Shown here: positions 30,516 through 38,931 of the stretch, in pieces
How the letters are laid out: every line of letters begins with the position of its first letter
Numbering within the stretch: the stretch's first letter is position 1
Assembly: GCA_034665745.1 (NCBI GenBank)
Contig: JAXDJJ010000024.1
Coordinates: 1-41,533 of the forward strand
Length of the DNA stretch: 41,533 nucleotides
Reading direction: 5' to 3'
Source of the DNA: JAXDJJ01 sp034665745
GTDB taxonomy: Bacteria > Actinomycetota > CADDZG01 > WHSQ01
Translations under genes and position numbers: made by a program
Notes under the pieces: generated by a model
What the model saw: the letters and a program-made list of their open reading frames with translations, nothing else
What the model was told of the DNA's origin: nothing
Database searches by the model: none

Positions 30516-33050
30516 TCAGACTTTGACTTCGGGTGCGCCGAGCTCTACGTACGCCTCCGGCGCTGCATCACCTTTGACGGTCTCGGTCTCGTGAACCACC
30601 GCGTTTGCGGTGGCCAGCAGGTCATCCGCCATGGACTCGAACAATACGAGATCTGCTGCAGTTGCCTTGATGACAAGACGATCGACGGGCGTCTTGATGG
30701 ACACCTTCGCTTCGGATTTCACCTTCCGGATCTGGGCGAGCAAGGTCACCGCGACGTCGAAGGCCCCCGTGTCTTCTGTGGTGCCTAGCTCCTCTGTCGT
30801 CGGCCACTTCGCAAGGTGGATGGAACCGTCCTTATCCATCGTGGACCACACCTCTTCGGTGATGAACGGCACGAACGGAGCGAACAACCGAAGCACGACG
30901 TCGAGGGCGGTACGCAACGTACCGAGCGCGGATGGATCCTGGTTGTATGCGCGCGTCTTGACGAGCTCGAGATAGTTGTCACAGAAGTCTCCCCAGAACC
31001 AGGACTCGGTGGCTTCGAGCGCTCCCGCGTGATCCCATGCCTCCCACTCGTTCGTAACCTCCTGGACCAAGGTCCGCAAGCGAGCCATCAACGCCTGATC
31101 GGTCGGGTGGGTTGGGGGCCCGCCTGGTCCTTCGAAACCGAGGACGAGGCGCGCAGCGTTGCGGATCTTCGTGATCAGGCGCTTCCCTTCCTTGAACGTG
31201 TTGGGGTCGGTCGCCGCATCGGACCCAAGGCGCGCGGAAGCAGACCAGTAACGCACCGAGTCGGAGCCGTATTCATCCAACGTGTCCGTTGGGAGCACGA
31301 CGTTGCCCTTGGATTTCGACATCTTCTTGCGGTCGGGATCGAGGACCCAGCCCGATATCGCGACGTGCCACCACGGCACCGACCCATCCTCGAGATACGC
31401 CCGAGTGATCGTCGTGAATGCCCATGTCCGGATGATCTCGTGACCCTGCGGGCGAAGGTCGGTCGGGTACAAGCCTTCGAGCTTCGCCGGCTCGTCCGGC
31501 CATCCCGTCGGTATGAGAGGGGTCAAGGACGACGTTGCCCAAGTGTCGAACACGTCCGCATCGCCGACGAATCCACCGGCTTTCCCCCGTTGGTCTTCGG
31601 TGTAGCCCGGGGGCGCCTCTGCGTAGGGATCGACCGGCAGTTGCTCCTTAGCCGGCAGGATCAACCGGTCGTAGTCGATCCCGCCATCCTCAGAGATGGC
31701 GTACCAGATCGGGATCGGGACACCGAAGTAGCGCTGGCGGGAAACGCACCAGTCCTGGTTCAAGCCCTCGACCCAGTTCTCGTAACGCCCTCTGAACATG
31801 TCCGGGTGCCACTGGATCTTGCGTCCCTGGTCTATGAGCTCCTGCTTCTTGTCGAGCACCTTGACGAACCACTGGCGCGAAACGACGAACTCGAGCGGAC
31901 GCTCGCCCTTCTCGTAGAACTTCACCGGGCGACGCACCTTCTCCGGCTCGCCGACGATGGCGCCCGCGTCACCGAGCAACTCGACTATCTCTTTGCGAGC
32001 TTGACTGATGCTCAGACCGGCGAGCTTGTCGTGATACTTCTTCGCGTCCTCCGGATCCTGGCTGTCCCAGTGGCCCTCGCCCCAGGGGGCCGGGATGATG
32101 CGGCCACCTCGGTCGATAACTTCCCGGGCAGGGACCTTCAGCTGGCGCCACCACTCGACGTCGGCCGCGTCGCCGAACGTGCACACCATCAAGATGCCGG
32201 TCCCCTTCTCGGGGTCGGCTCCTTCGTCGGCGATGATCGGAACCGGTGCTCTGAACAGAGGCGTGACCGCTTTCCCGCCTATCAGCGAGCTGTAACGAGT
32301 GTCATCCGGATGGGCGACCAGGGCGATACAGGCGGGCAGCAACTCGGGCCTGGTCGTCGCGATCAAGACATCTTCGCCACCTTGAACATCGAAGCGGATC
32401 TTGTAGAAGGCACCATCCTTCTCGCGGTCTTCGACCTCGGCCTGAGCAACCGCAGACTGGAAGTCGACATCCCACATCGTGGGCGCTTCCCGTAGTTCGG
32501 CCTCGCCCTTCTCGACGAGCCGGAGGAATGACAGTTGGCTGACGTAACGAGATCGCTCGTCGACCGTGGCGTAGGTCTGTGACCAGTCGATCGACAGACC
32601 CAAGCGTTGCCAGAGATCCTTGAAGCCCTGCTCGTCTTCAGTGACAACCCGGTCGCAGAGCTCGATGAAGTTCCGGCGCGAGACGGTGAGGGTTTCACCC
32701 TCACGTCCGAACTCAAGGTCGAGAGCCGCGTCGTACGGCAACGAAGGATCGCACCGGACGTTGAACACGTTCTGTACACGTCGTTCGGTTGGGAGACCGT
32801 TGTCGTCCCATCCCATCGGATAAAAGATGTTGTCGCCTTGCATGCGCCGGTAGCGCGCCATGAGATCTGTGTGCGTGTACGAGAACACGTGCCCGATGTG
32901 AAGCGAGCCGCTGACCGTTGGAGGTGGCGTATCGACGACGAATGTCTCCGCGCGACCGCGGGTGGGGTCGAACCGGTAGATCCCCGATCGCTCCCACTCA
33001 GCCCGCCACCGTTGCTCGATCTCGGGCATGTCCGATGGTTTCTTCGTCAC
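30516..33050 (-). CDS. valS: valine--tRNA ligase
   Basis: An 844-residue class I synthetase. The HIGH motif is PPPTVSGSLHIGHVFSYTHT (about 42-61), followed by YPMGWDDNGLPTERRVQN. The editing domain has IATTRPELLPACIALVAHPD, and KKMSKSKGNVVLPTD provides KMSKS. The anticodon-binding domain ends without the long C-terminal coiled-coil arm seen in many bacterial ValS proteins. The DNGLPTERRVQN form is the actinobacterial type. The gene starts within the stop of the DUF3352 gene (ATGA, 33047-33050). Confidence 0.97.
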   Translation of the reverse strand: MTKKPSDMPEIEQRWRAEWERSGIYRFDPTRGRAETFVVDTPPPTVSGSLHIGHVFSYTHTDLMARYRRMQGDNIFYPMGWDDNGLPTERRVQNVFNVRCDPSLPYDAALDLEFGREGETLTVSRRNFIELCDRVVTEDEQGFKDLWQRLGLSIDWSQTYATVDERSRYVSQLSFLRLVEKGEAELREAPTMWDVDFQSAVAQAEVEDREKDGAFYKIRFDVQGGEDVLIATTRPELLPACIALVAHPDDTRYSSLIGGKAVTPLFRAPVPIIADEGADPEKGTGILMVCTFGDAADVEWWRQLKVPAREVIDRGGRIIPAPWGEGHWDSQDPEDAKKYHDKLAGLSISQARKEIVELLGDAGAIVGEPEKVRRPVKFYEKGERPLEFVVSRQWFVKVLDKKQELIDQGRKIQWHPDMFRGRYENWVEGLNQDWCVSRQRYFGVPIPIWYAISEDGGIDYDRLILPAKEQLPVDPYAEAPPGYTEDQRGKAGGFVGDADVFDTWATSSLTPLIPTGWPDEPAKLEGLYPTDLRPQGHEIIRTWAFTTITRAYLEDGSVPWWHVAISGWVLDPDRKKMSKSKGNVVLPTDTLDEYGSDSVRYWSASARLGSDAATDPNTFKEGKRLITKIRNAARLVLGFEGPGGPPTHPTDQALMARLRTLVQEVTNEWEAWDHAGALEATESWFWGDFCDNYLELVKTRAYNQDPSALGTLRTALDVVLRLFAPFVPFITEEVWSTMDKDGSIHLAKWPTTEELGTTEDTGAFDVAVTLLAQIRKVKSEAKVSIKTPVDRLVIKATAADLVLFESMADDLLATANAVVHETETVKGDAAPEAYVELGAPEVKV

Positions 33051-34633
33051 TTAACCCCGATCACGGCGCGCGTCAGGAGACGATCACCCTCGCGCTTCGA
33101 ACCGAACACCGCGTACGAGAGATGTTCCAGGAAGGGCTTCACATCGTTGTCATAGGCAGGATCGGTTGGGATCTCGGAGTCGATGATGGACACGGCCCTC
33201 GCCATATCGAGGTACCCGGCCACCGAGAAACCATCGCCCAAACCGTCGCGGGCTGCGGTGAAGTTCGCGTCGCTCGCCAAGGCAGGATCACTGCCCAGAG
33301 CGGCGAGGGTCGCGTTGTCACCGAAGACGATCAGGACTCGTTGGTCGGCGAGAACGAAGTTGATGGGCTCGGCCATGCCCTTGTCTTGGATCGAGAAACC
33401 TTCGAACTGGCCCAGGTCCAGCGGCACGACTGGAGCCCCGGCACGTTCGAGCGCAGCTTTGATCTTGGGCATCGCAGCGGCCGCAGCCTTGGGGTCTGTC
33501 GCCTGGATGACCGCGCCACCACCGAACGAGCTCACCGCGTTCCCCTGGGCGAAGAAGGCGATATCGCCCAGCCACGACAACAGGTCTTTCTCCAAGCTCA
33601 GCCCGAATTGCATCTCGAACTGGCCCTCGAGAAGTTGAGCACCCGTCGCACCTTGAGCACCGGGAACCGCACTCATGATCTGAGTTATGGCCTGCCTGAT
33701 GGTTGGGCCTGCGGAAGGGATGCCGAACGCCGCCCATGTGTCCCCCGGCAGACGGTCGAGCAGGTCACTCGATCCGGCATCCAAGAACGGGTCGGTGATG
33801 GCGGAAGCGGAACTCGATCCCTCGAAGACGACCGCGTCGCTGCGCACGTACAAGATGCTGACGAGCGGGGCCGTGTTGCCGAGTGCGGGAGGGACCACAC
33901 CGGGCGGTAACCCGGCGAACGCTTTGGACGGATCCAAGTACAGGGTCGCGATGCGGTCTTCTGTGAGACTCGCGGTCGCATCGACGTAGGCCTTCGACTC
34001 GGCTAGGGATTCCCCGCCGCGCGCATCGGCCACCGCCTTGATGCCGCCATCGCTACCGAAGACCAAGAAGTTGTCGATGACTCCGATCGCGTTCTGTCCA
34101 TCCGAAGAGACCATGTAGTCGACGCCGTTGTAGGACGCGGGGTTGGTAGGTGCGGCACCGTTGGCAGCGTCGGCTGCGATCGCCTTGTCCACGGCAGCTT
34201 GAGTGGCATCGGGATCATCGCTCGCGATGAGTATCGCGGCCCCCGGATCGACGGGTGCACTACCGGGCGCCGCAGGCGCCACGTTCGGAGGCATCATGAA
34301 GAACGCAACTTGCGAGCCCAGCCACGGCTCGATATCCGCGGAGAACTCCATGCCGATCTCGGCGAGACCTTTGTTCAGGAGATCGACGATCGCGGCCTTC
34401 GCTTGCTCGGGCGTCGATGCCTTGGGGAACCTGGCGATGAGGTCTTGGAGGGCCAACTTCTGGGGGGCGGAGGGGTCGAGGAAGACGTTGCCGTAGATGA
34501 AAGCGGCCGACGGAACCAGCTGGACGGCATCATCACGAGCGGGCGAGAAGAACCCGACCGCTGCCGACGCGAACGCCCCACCGGCGATCACGGTCGCCGC
34601 AACGGTCGCTGCGATCAATGGCTTGAGAGTCAT
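33047..34633 (-). CDS. DUF3352 family exported/membrane-anchored protein, unknown function
   Basis: A 528-residue protein with an N-terminal signal or anchor (LIAATVAATVIAGGAFASAA) and a long extracytoplasmic part. Two similar halves share the pattern 'Leu-Gly-x-Val-Ala-Phe-Phe' then 'Ala...DPxA': IEPWLGSQVAFFMM with SDDPDATQAAVDKA in the first, and LLSWLGDIAFFAQG with ATDPKAAAAAMPKI in the second, as in DUF3352 proteins of actinobacteria. YMVSSDGQNAIGVIDNFLVF and FVLADQRVLIVFGDNATLAA are matching strands. It begins the valS-folC-ndk stretch, 69 bp downstream of clpX. No enzymatic motif is seen. Confidence 0.83.
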   Translation of the reverse strand: MTLKPLIAATVAATVIAGGAFASAAVGFFSPARDDAVQLVPSAAFIYGNVFLDPSAPQKLALQDLIARFPKASTPEQAKAAIVDLLNKGLAEIGMEFSADIEPWLGSQVAFFMMPPNVAPAAPGSAPVDPGAAILIASDDPDATQAAVDKAIAADAANGAAPTNPASYNGVDYMVSSDGQNAIGVIDNFLVFGSDGGIKAVADARGGESLAESKAYVDATASLTEDRIATLYLDPSKAFAGLPPGVVPPALGNTAPLVSILYVRSDAVVFEGSSSASAITDPFLDAGSSDLLDRLPGDTWAAFGIPSAGPTIRQAITQIMSAVPGAQGATGAQLLEGQFEMQFGLSLEKDLLSWLGDIAFFAQGNAVSSFGGGAVIQATDPKAAAAAMPKIKAALERAGAPVVPLDLGQFEGFSIQDKGMAEPINFVLADQRVLIVFGDNATLAALGSDPALASDANFTAARDGLGDGFSVAGYLDMARAVSIIDSEIPTDPAYDNDVKPFLEHLSYAVFGSKREGDRLLTRAVIGVK

Positions 34634-34702
34634 CTCATCTCCTTGGGCACGCGGAAAGAGGCCATCCTAGAAGGGGTGCTACCAGCGATGCCTGAGGTGG
34701 GT

Positions 34703-35998
34703 CTAGGCGGAACGCTCGCCCCTGGCGGGGCGCTCTACCCGTTCGGCCCGCTCCGCACGGTCCTTCGTGCGCGGTACCAAAGTGGGGTTGACCTTCTCGA
34801 GGACGACCTCACGCGTGATGACGCACTTGCCGACGTCCTCACGTGAGGGCAGGTCGTACATGACGTTCAAGAGCACCTCTTCGAGGATCGCTCTCAGGCC
34901 ACGCGCCCCGGTGCCTCTGAGCATCGACTGTTCGGCGACCGCCTCGAGGGCGTCCTCGGTGAAATCGAGCTCGACACCATCGAACTCGAAGAACTTCTTG
35001 TACTGACTGATAAGGGCGTTCTTGGGCTCGGTCAGGATCTGCACCAGTGCCTCGGTGTCGAGGTTGTGGACGTGCGTGATGACCGGGAGGCGGCCGATGA
35101 ACTCGGGGATCAGTCCGTAGCGGAGAAGGTCCTCGGGAAGGACGTGCTCGAGGATCTCGCCGATGTCCTTCTCTTCCATCCTGCGCACATCGGCACCGAA
35201 CCCCATCCCCTTGCGACCGATGCGGTTCTCGATCAGTTTCTCGAGGCCTGCGAATGCACCACCACAGATGAACAGAACGTTCGTCGTGTCGATCTGGATG
35301 AACTCTTGGTGTGGGTGCTTACGTCCACCTTGCGGAGGCACCGAAGCCGTCGTGCCTTCGAGGATCTTCAACAGCGCCTGTTGCACGCCCTCGCCAGAAA
35401 CGTCACGGGTGATCGACGGGTTCTCAGACTTGCGGGCGATCTTGTCGACCTCGTCGATGTAGATGATGCCGGTCTCCGCACGCTTGACGTCGTAATCAGC
35501 AGCCTGGATCAACTTGAGCAGGATGTTCTCGACGTCTTCGCCCACGTATCCGGCTTCGGTCAACGCGGTTGCATCCGCGATCGCGAACGGAACGTTGAGC
35601 ATCCGAGCCAATGTTTGGGCAAGCAGGGTCTTCCCGCAGCCGGTGGGGCCGAGAAGGACGATGTTCGACTTCGCGAGCTCGACCTCGCCATCCGTGCCGG
35701 TACCAACCTGGATGCGCTTGTAGTGGTTGTAGACCGCGACGGAGAGAACCTTCTTAGCTTGTTCCTGGCCAACGATGTAGTCGTTGAGGAACTCGTAGAT
35801 CTCGCGGGGCTTGGGGAGCTCTTCTAGCTTGAGTTCGGGAGTCTCGGCGAGCTCTTCCTCGATGATCTCGTTGCAGAGGTCGATGCACTCGTCACAGATG
35901 TAGACGCCTGGGCCCGCGATGAGCTTCTTGACCTGCTTCTGCGATTTCCCACAGAAAGAGCACTTCAGTAGGTCGCCGCCATCACCGAACTTCGGCAC
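34703..35998 (-). CDS. clpX: ATP-dependent Clp protease ATP-binding subunit ClpX
   Basis: A 431-residue AAA+ unfoldase. The N-terminal zinc-binding domain has CSFCGKSQKQVKKLIAG and YICDECIDLC. Walker A is LLGPTGCGKTLLAQTLA, Walker B IIYIDEVDKIARKSENPSI, the ClpP-contact loop is the IGF-type IGRKGMGFG, and the sensor region RGTGARGLRAILEEVLLNVM follows. A ~25-residue Arg/Glu-rich tail (RTKDRAERAERVERPARGER) extends past the usual end. It lies 12 bp downstream of clpP, with which it forms the degradation machine. Confidence 0.98.
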   Translation of the reverse strand: MPKFGDGGDLLKCSFCGKSQKQVKKLIAGPGVYICDECIDLCNEIIEEELAETPELKLEELPKPREIYEFLNDYIVGQEQAKKVLSVAVYNHYKRIQVGTGTDGEVELAKSNIVLLGPTGCGKTLLAQTLARMLNVPFAIADATALTEAGYVGEDVENILLKLIQAADYDVKRAETGIIYIDEVDKIARKSENPSITRDVSGEGVQQALLKILEGTTASVPPQGGRKHPHQEFIQIDTTNVLFICGGAFAGLEKLIENRIGRKGMGFGADVRRMEEKDIGEILEHVLPEDLLRYGLIPEFIGRLPVITHVHNLDTEALVQILTEPKNALISQYKKFFEFDGVELDFTEDALEAVAEQSMLRGTGARGLRAILEEVLLNVMYDLPSREDVGKCVITREVVLEKVNPTLVPRTKDRAERAERVERPARGERSA

Positions 35999-36010
35999 CT
36001 GTACTCCCCC

Positions 36011-36718
36011 CTAGGCCTCTGGCTGTGCGTCTGGCGAAGCTTCGGCCTCTTCTCTGGCCAAGCGACCCGGTTCGCCTGCCAGCAGTGCTCCACTACCGTC
36101 TTTCTCGGCGATCTCTCGACTCGAGATGACCTCGTCGATAATACCGTAGGCCTTCGCGTCTTCGGCGGTCATGAAGCGGTCTCGATCGATGTCCTCCATG
36201 ACCTGTTTCTTCGGATTCTTGGTGTGGTGGGCGATGATCTCGGCCATCCGCTCGCGCAGTGCAAGCACCTCACGAGCCTGGATGTCGATGTCCGCCGGGG
36301 TTCCCGAGAAGCCTGCTGACCCCTGGTGGATCATGATCTTCGCGTTGGGCAGCGCGTAGCGCTTGTTGGCTGCACCACCGGCGAGAAGGATCGCTCCCAT
36401 AGACATAGCCATGCCCACGCAGATAGTCGAAACGTCTGGCTTGATGTACTGCATGGTGTCGTAGATCGCCATGCCGGCGTAGACCATCCCGCCCGGCGAG
36501 TTCACGTAGAGGCTGATGTCCTTGTCCGGGTCCTCCGACTCGAGGTGGAGGAGCTGGGCGACGATGAGGTTGGCGATCTGGTCGTCAACCGGCGTGCCGA
36601 GCATGACGATGCGCTCCTTGAGGAGGCGCGAGTAGATATCGAAGGCGCGCTCACCACGGCTGGTCTGTTCGACCACCATGGGAACAAGGTAGTTCTGGTA
36701 CCGGTCCACTGGATCCAT
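36011..36718 (-). CDS. clpP: ATP-dependent Clp protease proteolytic subunit
   Basis: A 235-residue serine protease subunit. The catalytic triad is Ser in GMAMSMGAILLAGG, His in KIMIHQGSAGF and Asp in MEDIDRDRFMTAEDAKAYG. The NSPGGMVYAGMAIYDTMQY segment is standard. The stretch before the active serine (GMAMSMG) and the HQGSAGF loop differ slightly from the common GMAASMG and HQPLGG. A ~35-residue acidic/Ala-rich C-terminal tail is longer than in typical 195-205 residue ClpP. Only one clpP is present here, directly followed by clpX and starting right at the tig stop. Confidence 0.97.
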   Translation of the reverse strand: MDPVDRYQNYLVPMVVEQTSRGERAFDIYSRLLKERIVMLGTPVDDQIANLIVAQLLHLESEDPDKDISLYVNSPGGMVYAGMAIYDTMQYIKPDVSTICVGMAMSMGAILLAGGAANKRYALPNAKIMIHQGSAGFSGTPADIDIQAREVLALRERMAEIIAHHTKNPKKQVMEDIDRDRFMTAEDAKAYGIIDEVISSREIAEKDGSGALLAGEPGRLAREEAEASPDAQPEA

Positions 36719-38050
36719 TTAGGTGGTCCCTTCGTTGTCGCTCACGTTGACGTTTTCGACTAGATAGTCAAGGGCTTTGCGGCGCATGATATCGGCGGCC
36801 AGGGCCCGAACCCGCCCCGATTCCGCCAAGCTCTTGGCGATGTCTTGGGGCTGTTGTTGGGTCCTTGCAGCCAAGATCGCTATCTCCCTTCCGAGGTCTT
36901 CATCGGTGACCTCGACTTCCTGTTGCCGCGCTACTTCTTCCAGCAACAATTCAGCCTTGACGGACCTTCCCGACTGAGCCCGGATGTCCCTGCGGATCTC
37001 GAGCTCGGTCAGTTGCACCTGCTCGCCGTAGGCCTCCATCGTCATCCCCGCCTGTGACAGATCGTGGCCGAAGTGCTCCATCCGGTGGGTGAACTCCTCT
37101 TCGACGAGTTTCTCTGGAGGCTCGAGATCGGATGCGTCCACCAAGGCATTCAGGACGCTCACCCGCACCTCTTCTTCAACCACGTTCTTCTTCACCTCGT
37201 CGAGGCGGGTGCGAAGGTCGTCCTTGAGGGCGTCCATGGTGTCGAACTCGCCGACGGTTTTCGCGAACTCGTCGTCCAAGGTGGGTAGCTTCTTCGCCTT
37301 GACCTCTTTCACCAGCACGGTGAACGAGATGTCCTCCATGTGCGAGTGGTCGTGCTCGGGCTCGTCCTCGGTGTGGATGTGGACGGAGTCGGAGAACTTG
37401 AGGATGGCCCCGGGACGGCTTCCTTCCAGTTCGTCGTCAAGCTTCGGAGGGCCGCTCCGCGACCCGACCTCGTAGAGAAGGTCCGGTGCACTGGCCCCTT
37501 CGACGAGCTGCTCGTTCTGGTAGCCCTTGAGATCGATCAGGGCGAAGTCCCCGCGGCGGGCATCCCTCGAGACCGTCTCGAGTTCCGCGAAGCGGTCGCG
37601 CAAGCGCTCGAGTTGCTCGTTTATGTCTTCGTCGGTGACCTCCGCCGGAGGCGCGACCACAGACAAGCTCGACAGCTCGGGAAGGGTGATCTCGGGACGC
37701 ACGTCAACGGTTGCCTCGAACACGATCGGGGCCCCGTCCTCGAAATCGATGACCTCGATCTCCGGTGGAGCGATCGCCTCTAGTTCCTCGGTGCGCAGGG
37801 CCTCGAGATAGAAGTCCGGCAAGGCGTCCCGGAGGGCCTCCTCACGGATGACCTCGGGTCCCACCCGCTGGTCGATCAACTGACGGGGAACCTTCCCCTT
37901 CCGGAAGCCGGGGACCTTGATGTCGTTGGCCCACCGCTTGTAGGTCTCGGCCAGGGATTTCTCGAGGGCACCGGCAGGGACCTCGACGCGCAGCTTCACG
38001 CGGTCCTTGTCGATCCGCTCGGATGTCGTCTGAAGGGTCGCTTCTGGCAT
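36719..38050 (-). CDS. tig: trigger factor with His/Asp/Glu-rich insertion
   Basis: A 443-residue ribosome-associated chaperone. The N-terminal ribosome-binding domain (1-140) has the signature VPGFRKGKVPRQLIDQRVGP. The middle PPIase-like domain (about 160-250) and helical C-terminal chaperone domain (about 260-440) follow, with PTLDDEFAKTVGEFDTMDAL as usual. Residues 223-240 form an unusual acidic, His-rich loop (VHIHTEDEPEHDHSHMED) that could bind metal. AGGA lies 7 nt before the ATG. It leads the tig-clpP-clpX unit, linking folding of nascent chains to proteolysis. Confidence 0.96.
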   Translation of the reverse strand: MPEATLQTTSERIDKDRVKLRVEVPAGALEKSLAETYKRWANDIKVPGFRKGKVPRQLIDQRVGPEVIREEALRDALPDFYLEALRTEELEAIAPPEIEVIDFEDGAPIVFEATVDVRPEITLPELSSLSVVAPPAEVTDEDINEQLERLRDRFAELETVSRDARRGDFALIDLKGYQNEQLVEGASAPDLLYEVGSRSGPPKLDDELEGSRPGAILKFSDSVHIHTEDEPEHDHSHMEDISFTVLVKEVKAKKLPTLDDEFAKTVGEFDTMDALKDDLRTRLDEVKKNVVEEEVRVSVLNALVDASDLEPPEKLVEEEFTHRMEHFGHDLSQAGMTMEAYGEQVQLTELEIRRDIRAQSGRSVKAELLLEEVARQQEVEVTDEDLGREIAILAARTQQQPQDIAKSLAESGRVRALAADIMRRKALDYLVENVNVSDNEGTT

Positions 38051-38397
38051 GGCGTCATCCTAGGGGTCGCTTCGGTTTAGCCCGACATGGGAAGGATTAG
38101 TGGCGACGACGCCGAACCGAAAGGGACTGGCGCAATGGGGCGTTCGGGTCTACCTATGCGCAGCCCTCGACACGGGAAACAGGTTGGGAGCCGGGGACCG
38201 CGCTAGGCGGACGAAAGTGGGGATGACGGCCCCCGACTCCCAATCTGTCTCTCGATCTGTCTCGCTTCTCGTTGGATAGCGCGAGGAAGCTTGCTCTGCT
38301 GGGCTCAGCTTAATGCCGCGCGCCACGCTCCGCGTCCGCGTGACTACCGAATCATGCCGCTCTTCGGGATGTAGTTATACGCGCTCGGAAGTTGTTG
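38051..38397. other. 347-bp non-coding gap between the copper-type operon and tig
   Basis: No convincing coding frame is seen on either strand. The gap holds the tig leader (AGGA-7 nt-ATG), the 3' end of the copper-type operon, a long inverted repeat (38184-38243) and a short direct repeat of ATCTGTCTC just after it. I looked for tmRNA, SRP RNA and RNase P signatures and saw none. The tig promoter must lie here but no clear hexamer pair was found. Confidence 0.6.
38184..38243. repeat. long-range inverted repeat with 13-bp arms, possible structured RNA or terminator
   Basis: TTGGGAGCCGGGG (38184-38196) and CCCCGACTCCCAA (38231-38243) are reverse complements with one mismatch. The 34-nt interior holds a second small stem, CCGC-GCTAG-GCGG (38198-38210). 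On the minus strand this lies after the last gene of the copper-type operon and before tig, so it may end that transcript or form part of the tig leader. No U-run follows, which argues against a standard intrinsic terminator. Confidence 0.5.
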
Positions 38398-38931
38398 TCA
38401 GTCCTTACCTGCCGAGCGGCGAACCACGAGGGCAACGCCGACCAGAACGATCCCGATCACGCCCGCCACGACCACGATGGTTGGGAACGACTGAGGTTCC
38501 TCCTTGGGGCCTGGGGTCGTCGTCTTGCCCCCATCGGCGATGCAATCGGGTTCACCTTTGACCTTGAAGGAGATGCTCCCCTCGGTCTCGTGACCGTCCT
38601 CGGCCGACAGAACATCCCACGTCACCGTCCAGGTTCCAGGCTGCGCGCCCGAGGTCGCAGCAACGAGAGACTTGCCTTGAACCTCGACACCGGTCCCCAC
38701 CTCGTCGCCACAGCCGTCCTTGACGACGAACTTGCTGCTATCCGCGGGGGTCTCCGAGAATGTGACGGAGACCTCGGGCGGGACCTGAGCGATCGTTGAA
38801 TCCGCCTTCGGATCGCTCGATTCGATCTCGCCGTGCGCTACGGCCGGGCCGGCGAGCAAACAACAGACCACTACGGCCAGGAAACCAACCGTTGTTGCCT
38901 TCATGAAAGTCATCTTCCCTCTTTCGATCAT
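38398..38931 (-). CDS. CopC-like exported protein with C-terminal membrane anchor (second copy)
   Basis: A 177-residue protein: signal peptide ending AGPAVA, mature start HGEIESSDPK (His33), CopC beta-sandwich (about 33-130) with EDGHETEGSISFKV (His114), then a Pro/Thr linker and a membrane helix at about 150-170 followed by RRSAGKD. In CopC, the N-terminal His plus the later Asp/His bind Cu(II). Two cysteines, C74 (DGCGDE) and C130 (GEPDC), match those of the paralogue at 40219 in position and could form a disulfide. The ATG at 38931 overlaps the previous stop (ATGA). ATGs at 38913 and 38904 are alternatives, with AGAGGG upstream of them. Last gene of the operon. Confidence 0.85.
   Translation of the reverse strand: MIERGKMTFMKATTVGFLAVVVCCLLAGPAVAHGEIESSDPKADSTIAQVPPEVSVTFSETPADSSKFVVKDGCGDEVGTGVEVQGKSLVAATSGAQPGTWTVTWDVLSAEDGHETEGSISFKVKGEPDCIADGGKTTTPGPKEEPQSFPTIVVVAGVIGIVLVGVALVVRRSAGKD

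Noticed and set aside
30816..32495. 559-codon plus-strand open frame opposite valS
   Set aside because: Same reasoning: shadow of a certain gene, no domain pattern.
38051..38397. tmRNA, SRP RNA, RNase P RNA or cobalamin riboswitch
   Set aside because: None of the conserved cores of these RNAs could be found in the gap on either strand.
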